Assembly: GCA_963850205.1 (NCBI GenBank)
Contig: CAWKKJ010000011.1
Span: 124,001-188,000, forward strand
Length of the DNA: 64,000 nucleotides
Direction: 5' to 3'
Origin: JACVRW01 sp963850205
GTDB lineage: Bacteria; Actinomycetota; Thermoleophilia; Solirubrobacterales; Thermoleophilaceae
How positions within the stretch are numbered: position 1 is the stretch's first letter; every line of letters begins with the position of its first letter. Under the pieces are notes generated by a model, which saw only the letters and a program-made list of their open reading frames with translations, ran no database searches and was not told where the DNA came from. Below, in pieces: positions 12,970-20,944 of this stretch. The translations under genes were made by a program, and so were the position numbers.

Positions 12970-14021
12970 TCCACCTCCGCATCGTCGCCCCGCAAGAGGC
13001 CGCGCACCACGCCCTCGACCTGCTGTGCGCGTCGCCCTCGGTGTTCAACGTGGTGCACCTCCACGACGCCGCCCGCAAGCCCCGGGGCGACGTGATCCTC
13101 TGCGACGTCGCCCGCGAGGAAGCCAGCGTGATCATCAGCGACCTGAAGGAGCTCGAGATCCCGCGGACGGGCTCGATCGCCGTCGAGCACATCGACACCT
13201 CGATCTCGGACGCGGCGGTGGCGGCCGAGAAGTCCGCGCCCGGGCTGCCCTCGGATGCGGTCATCTGGGAGGAGGTGGAGGCTCGCACCTCGGAGGACAC
13301 CGAGCTCTCCTTCAGCTTTGTGATGTTCATGGTCGCCGCGATGCAGATCGCGGTGGTCGGGATCGTGCTCGACTCGCCGATCCTGATCGTGGGCGCCATG
13401 GTGGTGGGACCCGAGTTCGGCCCCTTGGCGGCCATCAGCGTGGCGCTCGTGCAGAAGCGGCCCATGCTCGCCCGCCGCTCCCTGCGGGCGCTCGCCGTGG
13501 GCTTCCCGGTGGGAACGCTTCTCGCGTTCGCCACCACCGCGGTCTTGCGCGCCATCGAGGTGGATGCGTTCGTCGACTACGAGAAGACGACCCATCCCTT
13601 CACCGACTTCATCTCGAACCCGGACGCGCTCAGCCTGTTCGTGGCCATGGTGGCCGGGGGCGCGGGGGTGCTGTCGCTCACATCGGCCAAGTCGGGGGCC
13701 CTCGTGGGGGTGCTGGTCTCGGTGACCACCATTCCCGCCGCCTCCAACATCGGCCTGGCCGCCGCCTACGGCGACTGGGACGGGGCCGGCGGGGCCGCCG
13801 CCCAGCTCGGCATCAACCTGAGCGGGATCGTGGCGGCCGGCGTCGTCACGCTGTTCGTGCAGCGCCGCTACTACGTCGCCCGTCGCCGCAAGCACCTGAG
13901 CGATCCGGCCAGGGAGGCGGCCGGCCTCCCAATGGGCCACAGCGCGCGAGCCGAGCACAAGACCCGTGGCGGCGACAAGGCGGACGAGCCGGCGGGCACG
14001 CGGCCGATGAGCGGCGGCTAG
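12966..14021 (+). CDS. DUF389 family membrane protein
   Basis: 351 aa. The N-terminal 100 residues form a soluble domain with repeated VILCDVAREEAS / IAVEHIDTS strands. Then come five or six membrane helices beginning LSFSFVMFMVAAMQIAVVGIV, with the family hallmark VGAMVVGPEFGPLAA. Proteins of this type (also called TIGR00341) are of unknown function. A basic, hydrophilic tail follows the last helix. The start at 12966 overlaps the thioesterase stop. Convergent with the dehydrogenase gene 5 bp downstream. Confidence 0.88.
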   Translation: MIHLRIVAPQEAAHHALDLLCASPSVFNVVHLHDAARKPRGDVILCDVAREEASVIISDLKELEIPRTGSIAVEHIDTSISDAAVAAEKSAPGLPSDAVIWEEVEARTSEDTELSFSFVMFMVAAMQIAVVGIVLDSPILIVGAMVVGPEFGPLAAISVALVQKRPMLARRSLRALAVGFPVGTLLAFATTAVLRAIEVDAFVDYEKTTHPFTDFISNPDALSLFVAMVAGGAGVLSLTSAKSGALVGVLVSVTTIPAASNIGLAAAYGDWDGAGGAAAQLGINLSGIVAAGVVTLFVQRRYYVARRRKHLSDPAREAAGLPMGHSARAEHKTRGGDKADEPAGTRPMSGG

Positions 14022-14026
14022 CTCCC

Positions 14027-15121
14027 CTAGAGCGAGGACCAGATGTCGATCTTGGTGCGCACGCGGCCGATGACCTCGGCGGTGAACTCGCTCGACGCCG
14101 CGTGGCCGCCCAGATCCGGTGTGCGCACCCCGGTGGCGGTGGCCTCCAGCGCGCCCTCGTAGATCGCCCGGGAGGCCGTCTCGCAGCCCTCGTGGCCCAG
14201 GCTCCCCGCGTAATGCAGCAGCGCCGCCGCGGCCAGGATCATGGCCATCGGGTTGGCGATGTCCTTGCCCTGCAGCGCGGGCGCCGTGCCGTGGGGGGCC
14301 TCGGCCATCACCGCCGAGGGCTCGTACTCGTCGTCGAAGGCGAGCAGCACCGACTCGGCGCCCGCGATCGAGCCGAACATGGGCATCACCAGGTCGGAGA
14401 GGCAGTCGCCGTCCCGGTTGAGCGCGGGGATGACCAGCGGCGCGTCCGCGGCGCCCGAGATCAGGCCGGCGTAGGTCGCGTCGATCAGCACCGGGCTGTA
14501 GGGGACCTCCGGGTGGCGCTCGGAGGCGGCGTCGAGCTCCTCCTTGAGCATCCCCTCGTAGATCGGGCTCACGGTCCACTTCGGTCCCCCGTACACGCGG
14601 CCGTGGATGCGGTCGGCCGTGCGGAAGCTGTACTCGGACACCGCCCGGCAGACGCTGCGCGAGATCCGCTCCGTGCGGAAGGCGATCTCGTCGCCGTTCT
14701 GCGTCTCGCGCCACTGCTCGGCCCCGTAGGCGTCTCCGACGGCCATTCGCACCACCGCGATCGGGTAGTGCACGCCCGCGATCGGCGTGACTCCCGGGAT
14801 GCGGCGGCCCGTGCGGATGATGACCTTGCCGTCGATCGCCTCGCGCAGCAGCCGGTTGGGGCTGCCCACGTCGTCCGGGCCCTCGGGGGTGACGGTCGCG
14901 GCCTTGAGGCCGAACTTCGCCTCGCGAAGCGCCGCGGCGGCGCTGTCCACCACCTCGTTCTGCGTCCGGCGGCGGTTGTGGAGCGAGAGGTCGTAGTGCT
15001 CGAGCTCGACCGGCACGCGGGTCACGGCGGGGTCCAGCACGCGCAGGGACTGCTCGAGCAGCTCCTGGCCGGTCTCGTCGCCCTCGAGGACGATTATGCG
15101 TAGCGTCTCGCCCTCAGCCAT
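14027..15121 (-). CDS. Isocitrate/isopropylmalate dehydrogenase family protein
   Basis: 364 aa beta-decarboxylating NAD(P)-dependent dehydrogenase. Conserved parts: GDETG at the N-terminus, the substrate loop GSPNRLLR, the metal site DGDCLSDL, and the nucleotide-binding EAPHGTAPALQGKDIANP. The usual ENTEG-type segment is replaced by MAVGDAYGAE, so the substrate is uncertain; it is neither a textbook LeuB nor a textbook Icd. SPNxxLR favours isocitrate. The start ATG at 15121 leaves no ribosome site, and TAGATT 8 nt upstream suggests a leaderless mRNA. The 5' end overlaps the divergent Cys-rich gene. Confidence 0.85.
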   Translation of the reverse strand: MAEGETLRIIVLEGDETGQELLEQSLRVLDPAVTRVPVELEHYDLSLHNRRRTQNEVVDSAAAALREAKFGLKAATVTPEGPDDVGSPNRLLREAIDGKVIIRTGRRIPGVTPIAGVHYPIAVVRMAVGDAYGAEQWRETQNGDEIAFRTERISRSVCRAVSEYSFRTADRIHGRVYGGPKWTVSPIYEGMLKEELDAASERHPEVPYSPVLIDATYAGLISGAADAPLVIPALNRDGDCLSDLVMPMFGSIAGAESVLLAFDDEYEPSAVMAEAPHGTAPALQGKDIANPMAMILAAAALLHYAGSLGHEGCETASRAIYEGALEATATGVRTPDLGGHAASSEFTAEVIGRVRTKIDIWSSL

Positions 15122-15461
15122 GGCAGCGCAATCTACAGCGCGATGCAGCTGGTGCGACCGCCCGGTCGAGGCGCATGACGGCTGGCGCGCCGAGGAGATC
15201 CCCGGCGAGCGGCGGGCCGCGTTCTGCCGGCTGGAGCACGTGGTGCCGTGGGAGCTTCAGGGTGCACACTGGGAGGCCGGCGTGATAGAGCGGCCCTCTG
15301 GGCTGGAGGACCCGATCGACCGCTGCGCCCGCTGCGACGCCGAGCTCGGCGAGGTGCGGGTGCTGCTGATTCGCCATAGGGGTGAGCACCGCATCCCGGA
15401 CGCCTTCTGCTCGGCGGGGCACATGGCCGAGTGGGCGAAGTCAGGAGGACGCTGGGGCTAA
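15096..15461 (+). CDS. Small Cys-rich, probably zinc-binding protein
   Basis: 121 aa from ATG 15096, which has a good GAGGA 5 nt upstream; ATG 15120 is the alternative (113 aa). Cys/His pairs CSWC, FCRLEH, CARC and FCSAGH could bind zinc, like ribbon-type domains. Function unknown. If the start is 15096 the gene overlaps the divergent dehydrogenase by 26 bp at their 5' ends; with 15120 the two ATGs share the CCATGG. The 3' end overlaps the convergent HD gene by 21 bp. Confidence 0.7.
   Translation: MRSVSPSAMAAQSTARCSWCDRPVEAHDGWRAEEIPGERRAAFCRLEHVVPWELQGAHWEAGVIERPSGLEDPIDRCARCDAELGEVRVLLIRHRGEHRIPDAFCSAGHMAEWAKSGGRWG
15130..15135 (-). promoter_or_regulatory. -10 hexamer of the dehydrogenase gene
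   Basis: TAGATT on the minus strand ends 8 nt before the ATG at 15121; it lies inside the divergent Cys-rich gene. Confidence 0.45.
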
Positions 15462-16055
15462 CCCGAGCTCGTCGGCGCGCTCCTCCATCGCCGCAATGAG
15501 GAAGGCCACGTGCTCGTCGAAGTCGACGCCCAGCTCCTCGGCGCCGGCCCGGACCTCCTCGCGGTTGACCCCGGCGGCGAAGCTGGGCTGCTTCAGCTTC
15601 TTCTTGACCGACTTGGGCGTCATCCCCACCACGCCGGTGGGGCGGACCAGCGCGCAGGCGGCGATGAAGCCCGACAGCTCATCGACCGCGTACAGCGTCT
15701 TGGCCATGCGCGTCTCCCGCGGGACGCCCAGGAAGGTGGCGTGGCCTGCCACCGCGTCGATCAGCTCCTGGGGGTACCCCCGCTCCTCGAACAGCTCGAG
15801 CGCCATTCGCGGGTGGCCGGTCTCGAGGTCGGGGTAGCGCTCGTAGTCGAGGTCGTGCAGGAGGCCGGTGACCGCGTACAGCTCCTCGTCCTCGTCGAAG
15901 CGGCGAGCGTAGGCCCGCATGCCGGTCTCCACCCCGAGGAGATGCTTACGGAGTGATTCGCTCTGCACCCATTCCTCGACGAGCGTCCATGCTGCCTCGC
16001 GGGAGGGCGCGGGCTGGCCCGCGCCGGACCGAGGTTCTTCTCGGGAGGGCGCCAT
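15441..16055 (-). CDS. HDIG/HD-domain hydrolase with palindromic insert near the N-terminus
   Basis: 204 aa. HD-type metal phosphohydrolase: LRKHLLGVETGMRAYARRF, GLLHDLDYERYP with the HD pair, and a conserved HATFLGVPRETRMAKTLYAVDELSGFI. It matches small HDIG proteins often called predicted hydrolases; substrate unknown. ATG 16055 gives MAPSREEPRSGAGQPAPSRE before the conserved AAWTLVEEW. Bases 16000-16041 form a 42-bp insert bounded by an 11-bp direct repeat; its removal leaves an in-frame MAPSREAAW start. Longer upstream starts have no support. Convergent with the Cys-rich gene. Confidence 0.88.
   Translation of the reverse strand: MAPSREEPRSGAGQPAPSREAAWTLVEEWVQSESLRKHLLGVETGMRAYARRFDEDEELYAVTGLLHDLDYERYPDLETGHPRMALELFEERGYPQELIDAVAGHATFLGVPRETRMAKTLYAVDELSGFIAACALVRPTGVVGMTPKSVKKKLKQPSFAAGVNREEVRAGAEELGVDFDEHVAFLIAAMEERADELGLAPASS
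16000..16052 (-). repeat. 42-bp palindrome-bearing in-frame insert with 11-bp direct repeat
   Basis: CGGGAGGGCGC occurs at 16000-16010 and again at 16042-16052, exactly 42 bp apart. Between them is the palindrome (core GGCGCGGGCCAGCCCGCGCC on the minus strand). Bases 16002-16028 are an exact inverted copy of 17490-17516 in hisZ. The insert codes for PRSGAGQPAP and does not shift the frame. Confidence 0.75.
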
Positions 16056-16154
16056 CGTCGGCAGGGTATCCGCCCGCCGACCCGAATTTCGCTCCTGATG
16101 GCCTTCGATACGCTGTCGGAGCCGCTCGACCCCGGCCCCGGGACCCATCCGCGT

Positions 16155-17453
16155 ATGGAGAAGTTCATTATCGAGGGCGGGACCCCCCTCTCGGGGACCG
16201 TGGTTCCCGCCGGCAACAAGAACGCCGCTCTGCCCGCGCTCGCCGCGTCGTTGCTAACCCGCGAGCCGGTGGTGCTGCGCAACATCCCGCGCATCCGCGA
16301 CGTGCAGGCGATGGTCGAGCTGCTGGTGCGGCTGGGAGCCGAGGCCGACTGGCGTGACGAGAACACGCTGGAGATCAGCACACAGAACGTGAACCACACC
16401 GCGGTGGACCCGGACTGGTCCGAGCGCATCCGGGCCTCGTTCCTGCTCGCCGGCCCGCTGCTGGCCCGTTTCGGCAAGGCCGACATGCCGCCCCCGGGCG
16501 GGGACGTGATCGGCCGCCGCCGGCTCGACCCGCACCTCGACGCCTTCCGGGCACTCGGCGCCGACGTGCGCGTGCAGGGTTGGTACCACCTGAGCGCGCC
16601 CGACGGTCTGCATGCGTGCGACTTCTTCATGGACGAGCCATCGGTGATGGCCACCGAGAACGCGCTGATGGCAGCGGCGCTCACGCCCGGCTCGACCGTA
16701 ATCCACAACGCCGCGGGCGAGCCGCACGTGCAGGATCTGGCCCGGCTGCTCATGCAGATGGGGGCTCGCATCGAGGGGGTGGGCTCCAACCTGATGATCG
16801 TGCACGGTCAGGAGGAGCTCGGCGGCGCCGACTACGCGATCGGCCCCGACTACATCGAGATCGGCAGCTTCATCGCGCTGGCGGCCTGCACCGGCGGCGA
16901 GCTTCGCATCCGCGACTGCGTCCCGGCCGACCTGCGCATGACCCGCCTGGCGTTCGAGCGGCTCGGATGCCAGATCGATTGCGACGGCACCGACGTGATC
17001 GTGCCTGCCGGACAGTCGCTGCGGGTCAAGAGCGACGAGGGCGACGCGGTCTCCAAGATCGAGGACGGGCCCTGGCCGGCCTTCCCGGCCGACCTCACCA
17101 GCATCGCCCTGGCCATGGCCACCCAGGCCGAGGGCCTCATCCTGATCCACGAGAAGATGTTCGAGAACCGGCTGTTCTTCGTCGACAAGCTGGTCTCGAT
17201 GGGCGCTCGGGTGATCGTCTGCGACCCGCATCGCGCGGTCGTGAGCGGCCCGAGCCGGCTTCACGGTGAGCGCATGGAGAGCCCCGACATCCGCGCCGGC
17301 ATGGCGCTGCTCATCGCGGCGCTGTGCGCCGAGGGCACCTCGGAGATCGGGAACATCCGGCAGATCGATCGCGGCTACGAGCGCATCGACGAGCGCCTGC
17401 GGTTGCTCGGGGCGCGCATCGAGCGGGTTGCGTCCGAGCGCATTCCGGCCTAG
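16155..17453 (+). CDS. murA: UDP-N-acetylglucosamine 1-carboxyvinyltransferase, Asp-type
   Basis: First committed step of peptidoglycan synthesis: transfers enolpyruvate from PEP to UDP-GlcNAc in the cytoplasm. 432 aa from ATG 16155 (MEKFIIEGG, family-like start; an in-frame ATG at 16098 would add 19 residues). PAGNKNAALP carries the Lys-Asn pair that binds substrate. In the active loop PPGGDVIGRRRLDPHL the usual Cys is Asp at residue 117 (16503-16505). The same Cys-to-Asp change in mycobacterial and chlamydial MurA makes the enzyme insensitive to fosfomycin. Followed by hisZ after 18 bp. Confidence 0.95.
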   Translation: MEKFIIEGGTPLSGTVVPAGNKNAALPALAASLLTREPVVLRNIPRIRDVQAMVELLVRLGAEADWRDENTLEISTQNVNHTAVDPDWSERIRASFLLAGPLLARFGKADMPPPGGDVIGRRRLDPHLDAFRALGADVRVQGWYHLSAPDGLHACDFFMDEPSVMATENALMAAALTPGSTVIHNAAGEPHVQDLARLLMQMGARIEGVGSNLMIVHGQEELGGADYAIGPDYIEIGSFIALAACTGGELRIRDCVPADLRMTRLAFERLGCQIDCDGTDVIVPAGQSLRVKSDEGDAVSKIEDGPWPAFPADLTSIALAMATQAEGLILIHEKMFENRLFFVDKLVSMGARVIVCDPHRAVVSGPSRLHGERMESPDIRAGMALLIAALCAEGTSEIGNIRQIDRGYERIDERLRLLGARIERVASERIPA

Positions 17454-17482
17454 CTCGGGGCGGAGGCCGGCATGACGGGAAG

Positions 17483-17539
17483 CGATCGCTCCGGCGCGGG
17501 CCAGCCCGCGCCCTCCGCAGCGCCGATCGCTCCGGCGCG
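17483..17539 (+). repeat. 41-bp palindrome-bearing insert with 16-bp direct repeat at the hisZ start
   Basis: CGATCGCTCCGGCGCG occurs at 17483-17498 and 17524-17539, offset 41 bp. The unit contains the palindrome 17493-17512 (9-bp arms, CA centre). The 27 bases 17490-17516 are the exact reverse complement of 16002-16028. Removing 41 bp joins ATG 17472 in frame to the conserved hisZ coding sequence. Confidence 0.8.
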
Positions 17540-17566
17540 ACGCCGATTCCTCCGGGCACTCGCGAC

Positions 17567-18502
17567 GTGCTGCCCGACGAGATGCGCGAGCTGCGCGCGA
17601 TCTGCGACCGAATGGGCGGCCGCTTCGAGAGCGCGGGCTACGGCGAGATCCACACGCCGGCGCTCGAGTACGAGGAGGTGCTGAGGCGCGGCGAGGAGCA
17701 CGCCGCCGGGGCGCGCTACCGGACCTTCGACGAGCGCGGCGACGTGCTGGCGCTGCGGTCGGACATGACGATCCCCATCGCCCGGGTGGTGGCCACGCGC
17801 TACGGCGACGTCGAGCCGCCGCTGCGCTTCTCCTATTTCGCCCGCGCCTGGCGCGCGGTGGACCGAGGGGTGGGGGAGCCGCGCGAGTTCCTCCAGGGAG
17901 GGATCGAGCTGATCGGCGTGCCGGCGCCGGAGGCGGAGGCCGAGGTGGTGGCACTCACGGTGGCGGCGCTGGAGGACGCCGGCCTGCGGCGCCACCGCTT
18001 GGGCTTGGGGGACGCCGCGCTCTACGGCGGCCTGCTGCGGTCGTTGGAGGTGCCCGAGGAGCGCCACCGCCCGCTGCTGGAGGCGCTCTCGCGCCGGGAT
18101 CTGGTGGCGCTGGAGATGGCGGTCGAGGCCCTCGGCCTCGGGCCGAGCGAGCGCCGCCTCCTCACGCGGCTGCCCCAGCTTCGCGGCGGCCCCGAGGTGC
18201 TCGAGCGGGCCGACGCCCTGCCGGCCGGGACCCTCGACGGCCTCAAGGCCCTCTACGGCCTGCTGGAGCGGCGGGGCGTGGCCGGGCGCGTGATCTTCGA
18301 CCTCGGGCTCGTGCGCGAGCTGGGCTACTACACGGGGGCGGTGTTCGAGGTCTACGACCCGGCGGTGGGCTTCACCCTCGGGGGCGGCGGGCGCTACGAC
18401 GAGCTGCTGAGCCGCTTCGGGCGCGACCTGCCGGCCTGCGGCCTGGCCCTCGACGTGCAGCGGGTGCATCTCGCCCAGGCCGCCGAGGAGGCGCTGGCGT
18501 GA
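17567..18502 (+). CDS. hisZ: ATP phosphoribosyltransferase regulatory subunit, 5' end disrupted
   Basis: Catalytically inactive paralogue of histidyl-tRNA synthetase that activates short-form HisG. Seen: class II-like FSYFARAWRAVDRG...EFLQGGIELIG and C-terminal LGYYTGAVFEVYDP...GGGGRYDELL. Conservation begins upstream at PPGTRDVLP (about 17545), yet that frame has no ATG, GTG or TTG after 17324. The likely original start is ATG 17472, which has GGAGG 5 nt upstream but is thrown out of frame by the 41-bp insert. The coordinates given start at the first usable in-frame codon (GTG 17567; ATG 17582 also possible). Either the gene is damaged, or one base is missing and the insert is really 42 bp. 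Overlaps hisG by 4 bp. Confidence 0.8.
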   Translation: MLPDEMRELRAICDRMGGRFESAGYGEIHTPALEYEEVLRRGEEHAAGARYRTFDERGDVLALRSDMTIPIARVVATRYGDVEPPLRFSYFARAWRAVDRGVGEPREFLQGGIELIGVPAPEAEAEVVALTVAALEDAGLRRHRLGLGDAALYGGLLRSLEVPEERHRPLLEALSRRDLVALEMAVEALGLGPSERRLLTRLPQLRGGPEVLERADALPAGTLDGLKALYGLLERRGVAGRVIFDLGLVRELGYYTGAVFEVYDPAVGFTLGGGGRYDELLSRFGRDLPACGLALDVQRVHLAQAAEEALA

Positions 18503-19125
18503 GCGAGCGCCTGACCATCGCCGTGCCGCGCGGCGCGCTCTTCGAGGGCACCCTGGACCTGCTGGACGGCATCGGGGTCGACACCGGCGAGGTGCGCGCC
18601 AACGAGCGCAAGCTGCTGTTCGCCGAGGCGGGCATCGTGACGATGCGCCCCAGCGACGTGCCCACCTACGTCGAGCATGGCTCGGCCGACATCGGCATCA
18701 CCGGCAAGGATGTGCTGCTGGAGCAGTCCCAGCGCAAGGTTTACGAGCTGCTCGACCTGGGCTACGGGCGCTGCCGGATGGTGGTGGCCTCGCGCGAGGG
18801 CGGCGACCCGATCACGGACGCCCTGCGGCGCCTGGGGCGCGTCCGCATCGCCACCAAGTATCCCCGCGTGGCGGCCGCCCACTTCGCCGAGAGTGGGCGC
18901 CAGGCCGAGATCGTGGAGGTCAAGGGCTCGGTGGAGCTGGCCCCCCTGACCGGCCTCGTGGACGGGATCGTCGACCTCACCGCCACCGGCCGCACGTTGA
19001 CCGAGAACCACCTGCGGGTGGTGGAGGAGATCGGCGTGTGCACGGCCCGCCTGATCGCCAACCCGGTCGCCCACAAGCTGAAGGCCGAGCAGGTGGACGC
19101 CCTGATCTCGAGCATCCGCTCGTGA
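18499..19125 (+). CDS. hisG: ATP phosphoribosyltransferase, short form
   Basis: First step of histidine synthesis: ATP + PRPP to phosphoribosyl-ATP. 208 aa, the short form that needs HisZ, which lies directly upstream with a GTGA overlap. Family motifs: AVPRGALFEGTLDLL, ADIGITGKDVLLE, RIATKYPRVA and the PRPP loop IVDLTATGRTLTENHL. No C-terminal ACT-like regulatory domain, so feedback control would act through the HisZ complex. Confidence 0.95.
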   Translation: MSERLTIAVPRGALFEGTLDLLDGIGVDTGEVRANERKLLFAEAGIVTMRPSDVPTYVEHGSADIGITGKDVLLEQSQRKVYELLDLGYGRCRMVVASREGGDPITDALRRLGRVRIATKYPRVAAAHFAESGRQAEIVEVKGSVELAPLTGLVDGIVDLTATGRTLTENHLRVVEEIGVCTARLIANPVAHKLKAEQVDALISSIRS

Positions 19126-20360
19126 GGGTCCGGCGCACAACGGGTGCCTGGCGGCGACCCTCCCCGCCCCCGGCGGTGACCGAGCAGGTGGCCGAGATCA
19201 TCGCCGAGGTCCGAGCCGGAGGCGACGAGGCCGTGCTGGCCCTGACCGAGCGCTTCGACCGCGCGGAGCTCGCCCCGAGCGAGCTGCGGGTCGACGCGCG
19301 GGAGCTCGAGGCCGCCGTGGGCGTCCCCGCTCCGGACGTGATCGCCGGCCTGCGCACGGCCATCGCCAACGTGCGCGCCGTGGTCGAGGCCCAGCTCACC
19401 GAGCCCGTGAGGGTGGAGCTCGAGGCGGGCCAGCGGATCGAGGTGGCCGAGCTGCCGGTGCGCCGCGCGGGCATCTACGTCCCGGGTGGCCGCGCGCCCT
19501 ACCCCTCGACGGTCGTGATGTGCGCGGCGACCGCTCGCGCCGCCGGTGTGCCTGAGATCGCGGTGTGCGCACCGCCGGGCCCCGAGGGCCGGGCCCACCC
19601 GGTGATCCTCGCCGCCTGCGTGCTCTGCGGCGTGACCGAGGTGTACCGGATGGGCGGCGCCCAGGCGGTGGCCGCGCTGGCCCACGGCACGGAGGCGGTG
19701 GCGCCGGTGGACGTGATCGTGGGCCCCGGCAACGCCTATGTCCAGGAGGCCAAGCGTCAGGTGGTGGGCACCGTGGGCATCGACGGCATCGCCGGGCCCA
19801 GCGAGCTGGCGGTGGTGGCCACTCCCGGGGCCGACCCCGAGCTGGTGGCGCTCGACCTGCTGGCCCAGGCCGAGCACGGCGAGGACAGCCCGCTGTGGCT
19901 GATCTCGCCCGACGGCGGGCTGCTGGACGCCGTTATCGGGGCGATCGAGCGACTGTCACCCGAGCGGCCGAGCGCCGCGGACGCCGAGCTGGAGGCGATC
20001 ACGGTCGGTGACGCCGCCCGCGCGGTCGAGTTGGCCGAGGAGATCGCTCCCGAGCACCTCGAGCTGATGGGGGAGGAGGCCGAGGCGCTGGCCGGCAGGG
20101 TCCGCCGCGCGGGCTGCCTGTTCGTGGGCCCGGGCGCGGGCACCGCCTTCGGCGACTACGTGGCGGGCACCAACCACGTGCTGCCCACCGGCGGCGCGGC
20201 CCGCTTTCAGAGCGCACTGTCGGCCTCCACCTTCCGCCGCCGCATGGCTCGCGTATCCTTGCCCGGCGAGGCCCCCGGGCGCCTCGCCCCCGCCGGCGCC
20301 GCCCTGGCCCGGGCCGAGGGCTTCCCCGTGCACGCAGAGTCGATGGAGCGCCGCGCGTGA
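19122..20360 (+). CDS. hisD: Histidinol dehydrogenase
   Basis: Oxidises histidinol to histidine in two NAD-dependent steps. 412 aa from GTG 19122, overlapping the hisG stop by 4 bp. Motifs: VPGGRAPYPSTVVM, the NAD site VGPGNAYVQEAKRQV, GPSELAVVA, zinc and catalytic residues in QAEHGEDS, APEHLEL and GTNHVLPTGG. Slightly shorter than the E. coli enzyme at the N-terminus. Note that hisC does not follow it, unlike most his operons. Confidence 0.95.
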   Translation: MRVRRTTGAWRRPSPPPAVTEQVAEIIAEVRAGGDEAVLALTERFDRAELAPSELRVDARELEAAVGVPAPDVIAGLRTAIANVRAVVEAQLTEPVRVELEAGQRIEVAELPVRRAGIYVPGGRAPYPSTVVMCAATARAAGVPEIAVCAPPGPEGRAHPVILAACVLCGVTEVYRMGGAQAVAALAHGTEAVAPVDVIVGPGNAYVQEAKRQVVGTVGIDGIAGPSELAVVATPGADPELVALDLLAQAEHGEDSPLWLISPDGGLLDAVIGAIERLSPERPSAADAELEAITVGDAARAVELAEEIAPEHLELMGEEAEALAGRVRRAGCLFVGPGAGTAFGDYVAGTNHVLPTGGAARFQSALSASTFRRRMARVSLPGEAPGRLAPAGAALARAEGFPVHAESMERRA

Positions 20361-20944
20361 GCCGCACCGCACAGATCAACCGCGTCACCGGCGAGACCGA
20401 TGTCCAGCTCAGGCTCGACCTCGACGGCGAGGGCGGGGGAGAGCGTGAGACCGGCGTGGGCTTCTTCGACCACCTGCTCGACGCCCTGGCCCGCCATGGC
20501 GGGCTGGACCTCGACGTCCGCGTGGCGGGCGACCTGGAGACCGGCCCGCATCACACGGTGGAGGACACGGGGCTCGCGCTCGGCCAGGCCCTGGACGAGG
20601 CCCTGGGCGACCGCGCGGGGATCCGCCGCTTCGGGGCCGCCGTGGTCCCGATGGACGAGGCCCGGGCCGCGTGCGCGCTCGACCTCTCCGGGCGGCCCTT
20701 CCTGGTCTTCGACGCCGGCTTCACCGCCGAGCGCGTCGGCGATTTCGACACCGACCTCGCGGAGGAGTTCCTGCGCGCCGTGAGCTCCACGGCGAAGCTC
20801 ACCCTGCACGTGCGCCTCGAGGCAGGGCACAACCCGCACCACATGGTCGAGGTCGTGTTCAAGGCCTTCGCCCGGGCGCTTCGGGAGGCCGTGGAGATCG
20901 ACCCCCGGGTGCAGGGCGTGCCCTCGACCAAGGGGCTGTTGTGA
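20357..20944 (+). CDS. hisB: Imidazoleglycerol-phosphate dehydratase
   Basis: Dehydrates imidazole-glycerol phosphate to imidazole-acetol phosphate. 195 aa monofunctional form, without the phosphatase domain of the enterobacterial HisB. The two manganese-binding repeats are present: FFDHLLDALARHGGL, HHTVEDTG, and EAGHNPHHMVEVVFKAFARAL. GTG start overlaps the hisD stop by 4 bp. The separate histidinol-phosphatase gene is not in this window. Confidence 0.95.
   Translation: MSRTAQINRVTGETDVQLRLDLDGEGGGERETGVGFFDHLLDALARHGGLDLDVRVAGDLETGPHHTVEDTGLALGQALDEALGDRAGIRRFGAAVVPMDEARAACALDLSGRPFLVFDAGFTAERVGDFDTDLAEEFLRAVSSTAKLTLHVRLEAGHNPHHMVEVVFKAFARALREAVEIDPRVQGVPSTKGLL

Noticed and set aside
17324..17471. 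GTG 17324 as start of hisZ
   Set aside because: It would add about 75 residues read out of frame from murA, with no HisZ similarity; ATG 17472 with its ribosome site is a better original start.
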